Positions 1 through 6,463 of a stretch of DNA of 21,024 nucleotides are shown piece by piece. The position numbers and the translations under genes are program-made. Source of the DNA: Candidatus Falkowiibacteriota bacterium. GTDB lineage: Bacteria; Patescibacteriota; Patescibacteriia; JACRDY01. Numbering within the stretch: position 1 is the first letter of the stretch; each line of letters begins with the position of its first letter. The notes below the pieces were generated by a model. It was not told where the DNA came from. It made no database searches and saw only the letters and a list, made by a program, of their open reading frames with translations. Where the stretch lies: NCBI GenBank assembly GCA_016218485.1, contig JACRDY010000068.1, positions 1 through 21,024 on the forward strand, in the 5' to 3' direction.

Positions 1-402
1 GTAATACAGAGACCTCAAGCGTTATCCGGACTTATTGGGCGTAAAGCGTCCGTAGACGGTTGAGTAAGTCAGTGGTCAAATCTTGGAGCTCAACTCCAAG
101 ACCGCCACTGAAACTGCTCGACTAGAGGCCGGAAGAGGCGAGCGGAATTGCCGGTGTAGGGGTAAAATCCGTTAATATCGGCAAGAACACCAAATGCGAA
201 AGCAGCTCGCTGGTACGGCCCTGACGTTCAGGGACGAAAGCGTGGGTAGCGAATGGGATTAGATACCCCAGTAGTCCACGCCGTAAACGATGGGCACTAG
301 GCATTGGAAGTATCGACCCTTTCAGTGCCGCTTCTAAAAAAGCAAACGCGTTAAGTGCCCCGCCTGGGGAGTACGAGCGCAAGCTTAAAACTCAAAGGAA
401 TA

Positions 403-447
<45 letters not shown>

Positions 448-524
448 GTAAGCGAGGAACCTCACCAAGGCTTGACATCCTAGGAATCCACTGGAAACAG
501 AGGAGTGCCTTCGGGAACCTAGAG

Positions 525-566
<42 letters not shown>

Positions 567-638
567 ACCGTTAAGTCGGGAAACGAGCGCAACCCCTATG
601 TCGTGTTACAAGTGTCACGACAAACTGCCCCCGCCTAA

Positions 639-773
639 GCGTATTTACTTCGTAAATGCGCAAATTACGAATTACAAATTACGAATTATTCAGTATCCAG
701 AAAAATCAAGATACCGAAATTCGTCATTCATAATTACTCATTCGTAATTTGCACGTAGCGAAGCGAAGTGCAT
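639..773 (+). other. structured 135-nt insert in 16S helix 40
   Basis: In E. coli helix 40 is a short hairpin. Here an 11-bp stem (628-638 with 774-784, CCCCCGCCTAA/TTAGGCGGGGG) opens into a 135-nt insert. On each side, just inside the stem, lies a small hairpin (639-659 and about 751-771). Then an inner 13-bp stem forms (660-672 with 740-752), and a central hairpin GTATC/GATAC (693-697 with 710-714). The AT-rich inner part is made of repeated ATTACGAATT-type words. Because base pairing is intact, the insert could remain in the mature rRNA as an extended helix; whether it is excised cannot be told from sequence. Confidence 0.85.
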
Positions 774-782
774 TTAGGCGGG

Positions 783-818
<36 letters not shown>

Positions 819-1007
819 CTTACGCCTTGGGCGACACACGTGCTACAATGGCCGGTACAACGGGTTGCCAAACCGCGAGGTGGAGCCAATCCCTAAAAAC
901 CGGTCTCAGTTCGGATTGAGGTCTGCAACTCGACCTCATGAAGTCGGAATCGCTAGTAAACGCGTATCAGCCATGGCGCGTTGAATACGTTCTCGGGTCT
1001 TGTACTC

Positions 1008-2038
1008 GGATCGCCTGGCAGCGATAGAAAAAAAGACGTGACCTGCCTCCGTTATAACTACGGCAAGGCCAGGAAATCGTCTACAGCGAATTGGAACGCT
1101 GAAAGCAGAGGGCACGTTTTGTCCGCGAGGACAACACGAAGGGCCCATAAGCATTTTGCAGCTTGAGTCCACGTTATAATAATGAAAGAGGTTGACGACC
1201 CATCTGTGAGTACATGGGGAAGTCATCCAATACCACCAAAGCCCTTTCATTATCGGTGGACCGGAGATGTAAAAAAATGTTTTCTTTCGTAACCCAGGGA
1301 GATCTGGCACGAGTCCTCGGAGGTATCCGCGGGACAGAATTTCTGTTCTATGGTAAACTAACCCCGAGGTAGATTAAGAAGTGATTCTTAGTTAATGCTA
1401 TGCCAGAAGTCTGCAGAGCTCGTAGTACCAATCGCCGTCCATTTAGGCGCAATCCTAAATTACAACCGCCGATTGGGAAGGAGCAAATCCAACAAAAACC
1501 GCTTAATCCGCACTACATTGCGGGATTCATAGATGGCGAGGGATCTTTTTCGGTGAGTATTAATCATCATAAAACCCTCACCAGCGGTATTGAAATTAAA
1601 CCGGAGTTTGAAATAGAGCTTCGAGCTGATGATAGGGAAATTCTTGAGCGCATAGTCGCGACCATTGGCTGCGGAAAAGTCTACGATTGCTCATATGAGC
1701 GTTATGGATGGTTCCCGCATGCCAAACTTAAAGTGACGAGTGCAAAAGATTTAGAGGAAAAACTCTTCCCGTTCATTGATCAATACCCCTTGCAAGCAAA
1801 AAAGCGCCAGGTCTATGCCTTATTTCGCGAGATTGTTCTGATGGTGAGAAGTAAGAAACATCTTAGTGAAGAAGGATTGCAAAAAATTCAGCAACTGCGG
1901 AATGAGATGCGAAAATTTGGCAAAAAACATAATTTTGTTGTCAAATTTAACGCTCAGTTGGAAACCGCCAGGATACGGGAAAACCGTTCGTCCGGTGGTG
2001 TCTGACAATAAGTTAGTAATAATTTATTGCATCAAAAA
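1008..2038 (+). mobile_element. intron in 16S rRNA (group I-like, class unproven) with a homing endonuclease gene
   Basis: The boundaries are set by 16S conservation: the 5' exon ends GTACTC (1007) and the 3' exon resumes ACCGCCCGTC (2039), E. coli positions about 1397/1398. The non-coding part is well structured. Visible elements are a nested helix at 1037-1084 (GACG/CGTC, CCTG/CAGG, CCGT/ACGG), a TTGTCC/GGACAA hairpin with a GCGA tetraloop near 1119-1134, a 10-bp pair joining about 1181 to 1255, CCTCGG/CCGAGG around 1316-1371, and a hairpin near 1968-2001 that overlaps the end of the ORF. LAGLIDADG genes in bacterial rRNA introns usually ride in group I introns. However, the inferred boundaries give neither a U at the 5' exon end nor a terminal intron G, so the class stays open. 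Confidence 0.75.
1400..2005 (+). CDS. LAGLIDADG homing endonuclease (intron-encoded)
   Basis: A 201-aa protein carrying one LAGLIDADG motif at residues ~39-48 (IAGFIDGEGSFSV), which holds the dimer-interface helix and an acidic metal-binding residue. A typical beta-beta-alpha body follows to about residue 150. Single-motif members act as homodimers that cleave intronless rRNA genes and drive intron homing. The first ~32 residues are basic and poorly protein-like and may be translated intron RNA, so the true start may lie further in. The C-terminal ~15 codons coincide with a stable RNA hairpin (1968-2001), so coding and folding overlap there. No clear ribosome binding site precedes the ATG. 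Confidence 0.88.
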   Translation: MPEVCRARSTNRRPFRRNPKLQPPIGKEQIQQKPLNPHYIAGFIDGEGSFSVSINHHKTLTSGIEIKPEFEIELRADDREILERIVATIGCGKVYDCSYERYGWFPHAKLKVTSAKDLEEKLFPFIDQYPLQAKKRQVYALFREIVLMVRSKKHLSEEGLQKIQQLRNEMRKFGKKHNFVVKFNAQLETARIRENRSSGGV

Positions 2039-2167
2039 ACCGCCCGTCACGTCAAGGGAGTCGGTAACACCCAAAGTCCACGTTCGTGGGCAAAGGTGGG
2101 ATCGATGACAGGGACGAAGTCGTAACAAGGCATCCGTAGCGGAAGCTGTGGATGGATCACCTCCTTT

Positions 2168-2548
2168 CTAAGGAGTAACTTCCCGTCAGGCCATTGGCCT
2201 GACGCGGACATACGTGGTCGGTCGGGTTCGATTTATCGGACTCGTTACTCCGGTTAGTTTGAACATATCCCCGTAACCGGCCGCAAGGTCTCTATGGGGT
2301 AAAGGTTTTTATCACTTTTGAGTCGTTAACAATAAAAAATCATCGGCCGATTCGGCGGATGATTTTTTAGATTCAAGATTTAGGAATTAAGAATTAAGAA
2401 TCCAGTGAACGGTTGTTTGAACATAAACACAACCCCACCCTGTCCCTCCCCCTTATGAATAAGGGGGAGAGACTGGTTCGACCATGGACTTCACTAAATT
2501 ATAATTTTAATAGACAAAAACAATCTTAACTGCTAAATTAGTGATACT
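2168..2548. other. 16S 3' flank and spacer without a gene
   Basis: Directly after 16S lies a hairpin (GTCAGGCC/GGCCTGAC, ~2188-2203), then a structured stretch (TATCCCC/GGGGTA, ~2266-2302) that may be a processing stem, then a strong terminator. After it come AT-rich words and a CCCCCTTAT/ATAAGGGGG hairpin at ~2447-2467. No tRNA, 23S or 5S gene was seen. Confidence 0.7.
2334..2368 (+). terminator. intrinsic terminator after 16S rRNA (bidirectional)
   Basis: AAAAAATCATC pairs with GATGATTTTTT around a GGCCGATTCGGC core, and a T-run closes it. It ends the rRNA transcript before any 23S gene. Confidence 0.88.
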
Positions 2549-3115
2549 ATGACCGCAGAAACCATGGACTGGCCGCTGCCGATCGCCGAAAAACAGTTTG
2601 ATAACGCCGCGGCAGTGGTAGCTGGGCTGTATACCATTCCCCGCACCGGCTGGGTGCAGCGCGGGGTGGACAACCCGGAAAGTGTCGGGCAGCATACGGA
2701 TGCGCTCGTTACTTTGGCGCGAGAATTAGGGCCGCAGATAGCCGGGCTGGATCAGAAAAAATTAGAACGAATGCTGCAGATTCACGATTGGCCGGAGGCG
2801 CTGGTTGGTGATCAGGTAGCTTTCAGCTCCACAGAAAAACAACAAAAATTTTTAGTAGAAAGGGCCGCGATGCAAAAAATTTGCGCTGCATTAGGAGACG
2901 AGGGAGCGGAAATTATGAACCTGTGGCTGGAGTACACTGATGGCCAGACGGGTGAAGCAAGTATTGCTAAGCAGCTGGATAAACTGCAGGCACTCATGCA
3001 GGCGACCACGTACGAGCGCGCCGGGCAGACGGTGCGAGCACGTGATTTCGTTCACTACCGAGCAATGATTACGCATCCCTTGCTGCGTCAGATGCTGGCT
3101 GAACTGGAAAAATAG
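2549..3115 (+). CDS. HD-domain hydrolase of the YfbR/HDDC2 type (5'-deoxynucleotidase-like)
   Basis: 188 aa. The metal-binding HD signature is visible: His49 in the PESVGQHT segment, His79-Asp80 in QIHDWPEALVGD, and Asp144 in the QLDKLQAL helix. PES-x-x-x-H, HD-x-x-EA and the late Asp are the pattern of YfbR/HDDC2 proteins, which remove phosphate from deoxynucleoside monophosphates. The length fits that family. The exact substrate is inferred from the family. The ATG has no Shine-Dalgarno; a TATAAT at 2500-2505 may belong to its promoter. It stands alone between the 16S spacer and its own terminator. Confidence 0.85.
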   Translation: MTAETMDWPLPIAEKQFDNAAAVVAGLYTIPRTGWVQRGVDNPESVGQHTDALVTLARELGPQIAGLDQKKLERMLQIHDWPEALVGDQVAFSSTEKQQKFLVERAAMQKICAALGDEGAEIMNLWLEYTDGQTGEASIAKQLDKLQALMQATTYERAGQTVRARDFVHYRAMITHPLLRQMLAELEK

Positions 3116-3126
3116 TTTTTGAAGTT

Positions 3127-3161
3127 AAAAAAATCGTTGGCAGTGTGCCGGCGGTTTTTTT
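3127..3161 (+). terminator. terminator after the HD-domain gene
   Basis: An A7 run with TCG pairs to CGG and a T7 run, around an inner GGC/GCC stem. It lies 12 nt after the stop codon. Confidence 0.75.
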
Positions 3162-3162
3162 A

Positions 3163-3250
3163 ACCAGAGAGATAAGAATTAAGATTAAAGATTTAAGAAT
3201 AAATACACCATTCTTAAATTTTTAATCTTATCCCTTAATTCTCCCGCTAC
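3163..3250. repeat. AT-rich word repeat with inverted halves
   Basis: Repeated AAGATTAAG/TTAAGAAT-type words in one half are matched by their complement (CTTAAATTTTTAATCTTA) in the other, so the spacer can form one imperfect hairpin. It lies between the HD gene and purD. Confidence 0.6.
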
Positions 3251-3337
3251 TTGACCAATTACCAATTACCAGTAAGATAAGGGTAGGTTTGTCACTATAC
3301 CGTATAATACGGTGCACCAATAGAGGAGGAGGTCACG

Positions 3338-4612
<1,275 letters not shown>

Positions 4613-4647
4613 GGGTCAGGAGGGGAAGTTTTTCGCGAAAATTACAG

Positions 4648-4684
4648 GCCGGGTTCGCAAGGACCCGGCTTGATCTATTTTTTA
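4648..4684 (+). terminator. purD terminator
   Basis: GCCGGGT (4648-4654) pairs with ACCCGGC (4663-4669), and a T-rich tract follows a few bases later. Confidence 0.7.
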
Positions 4685-4708
4685 CTGTTTGGTGGCATCC
4701 CTGCTCGA

Positions 4709-4744
4709 CTCACCCCGCACAATGCGGAGTGGGTGGGTTTTTAT
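4709..4744 (+). terminator. second hairpin with T-run after purD
   Basis: CTCACCCCGC pairs with GCGGAGTGGGTG and runs into a T5 stretch. It is probably a back-up terminator. Confidence 0.65.
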
Positions 4745-4835
4745 TGAATTACTTAAATTCTAAATTCAAAATCCTAAATTCCAAATACTTAAATCATAAA
4801 TTCTAAACACGCAATACCGAGTTTAAGATTTTGGA
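4744..4835. repeat. AAATTCTAAATTC word repeat
   Basis: Degenerate tandem copies of words such as AATTCTAAATTC and ATACTTAAATC. The same vocabulary recurs inside the polA coding region (13690-13752). Confidence 0.6.
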
Positions 4836-4852
4836 TTTAGGTAGTATGATTC

Positions 4853-4913
4853 ATCCAGCACCTTCCAGAATATCCCGCAGCAAGCTGACGGGATATTCTG
4901 GAAGGTGCTGGAT
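4853..4913 (-). repeat. CCAGCACCTT palindrome, copy 1
   Basis: A perfect 25-bp inverted repeat (4853-4877 with 4889-4913) around an 11-nt loop. It is homologous, in opposite orientation, to the palindrome at 12655-12715: the loops are near reverse complements and stem differences are paired. It lies past the 3' end of the minus-strand tRNA operon and could help end that transcript. Confidence 0.88.
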
Positions 4914-4990
4914 TTATTTAGGATTTTGAATTTTAGGTTTATAATTTAATTCTTAGTTATGGGTAAGTCTCATTCTATAAATTTTCAGAG

Positions 4991-5082
4991 AGCGGGTAGG
5001 GGGAATCGCCAGCTCATCGGCAAAGTCGTGAGCTGATCCGCTAAAGCCCGAAGGGCTATGAGCGGAAACCCCCCTCCAGTTT
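4991..5082 (-). ncRNA. 3' part of the outer tRNA-Gly-like copy, T-loop filled with hairpins
   Basis: On the minus strand it runs: an anticodon-stem strand AAACTGG, a T-stem of G residues (5069-5074), a ~65-nt loop (5004-5068), the matching CCCCC strand (4999-5003), acceptor strand TACCCGC (4992-4998) and U73 (4991). The acceptor strand and U73 match the complete tRNA-Gly at 5102-5173. The loop folds into two hairpins (AGCTCA/TGAGCT, and CCGCT/AGCGG with an inner AGCCC/GGGCT). No CCA is encoded. The matching 5' acceptor strand is missing, so this outer copy is incomplete. Confidence 0.72.
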
Positions 5083-5101
5083 GCCTGCCCGCCAGAGCCT
5101 C

Positions 5102-5173
5102 AGCGGGTAGGGGGAATTGAACCCCCCTCTCCAGTTTGGAAAACTGGAATAATAACCGCTATACGATACCCGC
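5102..5173 (-). tRNA. tRNA-Gly (UCC), inner copy
   Basis: Complete cloverleaf: acceptor GCGGGTA/TACCCGC, anticodon stem CCAGT/ACTGG with loop TTTCCAA (anticodon TCC), T-arm GGGGG-TTCAATT-CCCCC, and U73 as is typical for bacterial tRNA-Gly. CCA is not encoded (the next bases are GAG). Flanking sequence can extend the acceptor stem (AGCCT/AGGCT), and further out CCAGTTT/AAACTGG pair, which places this tRNA at the tip of a long stem belonging to an outer Gly-like copy. Confidence 0.95.
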
Positions 5174-5228
5174 TCAGGCTGAGGCAGGCGGGGAAAACTG
5201 GAATAATAATCGCTTACCATTATATACA

Positions 5229-5304
5229 TGGTCGGGCCGGCGAGGCTCGAACTCGCGACCTCCTGGTCCCAAACCAGGCGCGCTACCAACTGCGCTACGG
5301 CCCG
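5229..5304 (-). tRNA. tRNA-Pro (UGG), inner copy, CCA encoded
   Basis: Complete cloverleaf: acceptor CGGGCCG/CGGCCCG, D-stem GCGC/GCGC, anticodon stem CCTGG/CCAGG with loop TTTGGGA (anticodon TGG), T-arm GCGAG-TTCGAGC-CTCGC, A73 and an encoded CCA (5229-5231 on the complement). The sequences just outside, ACATGGT and ACCATGT, are complementary, so the acceptor stem can be prolonged. Further pairs (ATCATTA with TAATGGT, GCTT with AAGC) continue the stem outward. Confidence 0.96.
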
Positions 5305-5330
5305 ACCATGTTTTTAATGATGAAAGCCGG

Positions 5331-5465
5331 GACGCGCTTCACCCGCCCAAATTTAGCTCTCATCATTAATGGTATCCGCGATTACCCACCATCGTGTAAT
5401 CAAAACGGACAACGTTTTTGTACCGAGCTAAATTTGGGCGGGTAAACCAACTGCGCTACGGCCCG
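5331..5465 (-). ncRNA. 5' half of an outer tRNA-Pro-like copy with the D-loop element
   Basis: Read on the minus strand from 5465: acceptor strand CGGGCCG, TA, D-stem GCGC, AGTTGGTTT, the 103-nt element (5341-5443), GAA, D-stem partner GCGC (5334-5337) and G26. It then enters the stem that leads into the complete tRNA-Pro. The acceptor strand equals that of the inner tRNA-Pro. The expected outer 3' half (T-arm and CGGCCCG) is absent; downstream sequence passes into Gly-like D-arm and anticodon-stem sequence (5183-5214). It lacks the GC double hairpin present in the D-loops of the Phe and Ile outer copies. Confidence 0.75.
5341..5443 (-). repeat. D-loop structured element, copy A (Pro)
   Basis: 103 bp bounded by 19-nt inverted repeats (5341-5359 with 5425-5443, ACCCGCCCAAATTTAGCTC). 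Inside, GGTA/TACC, TCCG/CGGA and GATTAC/GTAATC can pair in nested order. Two close relatives at 5771-5874 and 6167-6269 occupy the same place in other outer tRNAs. Confidence 0.9.
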
Positions 5466-5554
5466 TTAATAACAATTAACAGTTAACAATTAACCAGTAA
5501 CAAACAACCAAATATGCTAGTCAATTGTTAAGCGTTAATTTGTTAACTGTTAAT
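5466..5554. repeat. AT-rich inverted repeat between the Pro and Phe units
   Basis: Words such as AACAATTAACAGTTAAC on one side and GTTAACTGTTAATT on the other form an imperfect palindrome. It is a spacer between two tRNA units of the minus-strand operon. Confidence 0.6.
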
Positions 5555-5662
5555 TGGTGCCGAGGGGCAGAATTGCCCGCTCGTCTTCGCGAGCGGATCC
5601 GCTCAGGCCGAATGGCCATGAGCGGAAACTGCCGACGCTCCCGCCAACTATTCCAGGCAATC

Positions 5663-5734
5663 TGCCGGGGGGCAGAATTGAACTGCCGACGCCATGCTCT
5701 TCAGGCATGCGCTCTACCACTGAGCTACCCCGGC
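5663..5734 (-). tRNA. tRNA-Phe (GAA), inner copy
   Basis: Complete cloverleaf: acceptor GCCGGGG/CCCCGGC, D-stem GCTC/GAGC, anticodon stem CATGC/GCATG with loop CTGAAGA (anticodon GAA), variable GCGTC, T-arm GGCAG-TTCAATT-CTGCC and A73. No CCA is encoded, unlike the outer copy. The flanks GCAATCT and AGATTGC prolong the acceptor stem by 7 bp. AACTAT/ATAGTT and CCCGCC/GGCGGG continue it down to the outer tRNA. Confidence 0.96.
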
Positions 5735-5770
5735 AGATTGCAAATTATAGTTGTAGGCGGGACGCTCTTC

Positions 5771-5874
5771 ACCCGCCCAAATTTAGCTCTAGTAATTAAT
5801 GGTATCTGTGACTCTCTCACGCGCGTGTAATCCAAGCAGATAACGCTTTTGTGCCGAGCTAAATTTAGGCGGGT
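5771..5874 (-). repeat. D-loop structured element, copy B (Phe)
   Basis: Ends 5771-5789 and 5856-5874 are inverted repeats. Relative to copies A and C the inner sequence differs, but one stem keeps pairing: TCTG/CAGA here against TCCG/CGGA in copy A. That change is as expected if the RNA fold is selected. Confidence 0.9.
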
Positions 5875-6066
5875 AAACCAGCCCCGAAGGGGCCCCTTTG
5901 GGGCTGAGCTACCTCGGCTTACCCTGATATCTGAACGGAATATAGTATTAGCAAATAGACTGCATAGGGCGTACTTGGATTCCCCGCCTGCCAGCGCCTG
6001 CGGCGCAGCCGTTGGCGGGCAGGGAACCAAGGACCTCGTCATTATCAGCTCCGCCCCGCACCAAAA

Positions 6067-6140
6067 TGCGCGTACTTGGATTTGAACCAAGGACCTCGTC
6101 ATTATCAGTGACGCGCTCTAACCAACTGAGCTATACGCGC
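6067..6140 (-). tRNA. tRNA-Ile (GAU), inner copy
   Basis: Complete cloverleaf: acceptor GCGCGTA/TACGCGC, D-stem GCTC/GAGC, anticodon stem CGTCA/TGACG with loop CTGATAA (anticodon GAT), variable AGGTC, T-arm CTTGG-TTCAAAT-CCAAG and A73. CCA is not encoded. The flanks allow a stem (CCCCGCA with TGCGGGG) that joins it to the outer copy. Confidence 0.96.
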
Positions 6141-6166
6141 ATATTGCTGCGGGGTGAACGCTCTTC

Positions 6167-6269
6167 ACCCGCCCAAATTTAGCCTTAGTAATTAAGGGTA
6201 ACCGCGATTACTCACCATCGTGTAATCTAAGCGGACAACCTTTTTGTACCGAGCTAAATTTAGGCGGGT
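6167..6269 (-). repeat. D-loop structured element, copy C (Ile)
   Basis: Inverted-repeat ends at 6167-6185 and 6251-6269, with the same inner stems as copies A and B (CCG/CGG, GATTAC/GTAATC). It is flanked by TTC on the left and AAACCA plus a GC double hairpin on the right, as in copy B. Confidence 0.9.
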
Positions 6270-6359
6270 AAACCAGCCCCGAAGGGGCCCCTTTGGGGCT
6301 GAGCTATACGTCCGTCATCTAGAGTTTACTGCTAGGGTAGATAAAAATAACTACTCGGC

Positions 6360-6388
6360 AGTCTAATACAAAACGGTAAAAAAAGCAA
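6360..6388 (-). promoter_or_regulatory. promoter of the Ile-Phe-Pro-Gly tRNA operon
   Basis: On the minus strand: TTGCTT (6383-6388), a 17-nt spacer and TAGACT (6360-6365). Transcription would begin near 6353, about 40 nt before the outer tRNA-Ile, and read through all four tRNA units. Confidence 0.6.
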
Positions 6389-6463
6389 GGTACGAGCAGG
6401 CTGATTTAGTCTTAATTTGATTGATTAATTTAGATATTTCGGCTAGTATGCTAGAGCAGTTTT

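Larger units (their letters stand above)
5555..5918 (-). ncRNA. outer tRNA-Phe-like cloverleaf enclosing a complete tRNA-Phe
   Basis: A 364-nt nested structure on the minus strand. From 5918: acceptor GCCGAGG, TA, D-stem GCTC (5906-5909), AG, GC double hairpin (5881-5903), TGGTTT, the 104-nt element (5771-5874), GAA, D-stem GAGC (5764-5767) and G26. Then TCCCGCC (5756-5762) opens a stem that carries the whole inner tRNA-Phe and closes with GGCGGGA (5639-5645). Variable region GCGTC, T-stem GGCAG (5629-5633), a 58-nt hairpin-filled T-loop, CTGCC (5566-5570), acceptor CCTCGGC (5559-5565), A73 and CCA (5555-5557) follow. All seven acceptor pairs form. Position 5 is A-U where the inner tRNA has G-C, a compensatory change. 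The outer copy has no anticodon of its own. Confidence 0.85.
5966..6313 (-). ncRNA. outer tRNA-Ile-like cloverleaf enclosing a complete tRNA-Ile
   Basis: Built as the Phe unit. From 6313: acceptor GGACGTA, TA, D-stem GCTC (6301-6304), AG, GC double hairpin (6276-6298), TGGTTT, element (6167-6269), GAA, GAGC (6160-6163) and G26. A stem CCCCGCA/TGCGGGG then carries the inner tRNA-Ile. A second copy of the anticodon 3' half (CTGATAATGACG), AGGTC, T-stem CTTGG, a 48-nt palindromic T-loop, CCAAG and acceptor TACGCCC (5967-5973) follow. Six of seven acceptor pairs form, and pair 2-71 is G-C where the inner tRNA has C-G. Pair 3-70 is A/C, the discriminator position is U and no CCA is encoded, so this copy looks partly decayed. 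Confidence 0.78.

Noticed and set aside
936..1310. Open frames inside the 16S exon and intron on either strand
   Set aside because: They overlap conserved rRNA or structured intron RNA and show no protein-like features.
1008..2038. Group II or archaeal bulge-helix-bulge intron
   Set aside because: No GUGYG start, no domain V, and no bulge-helix-bulge pairing across the junctions could be found.
5056..6102. Several open frames across the tRNA operon
   Set aside because: They run through tRNAs and palindromes, with composition set by those repeats.
4991..6313. Half-copies of tRNAs read as attachment sites of integrated elements
   Set aside because: No integrase or cargo lies between the halves; the distances are tens of bases, and the halves pair with each other as a cloverleaf.
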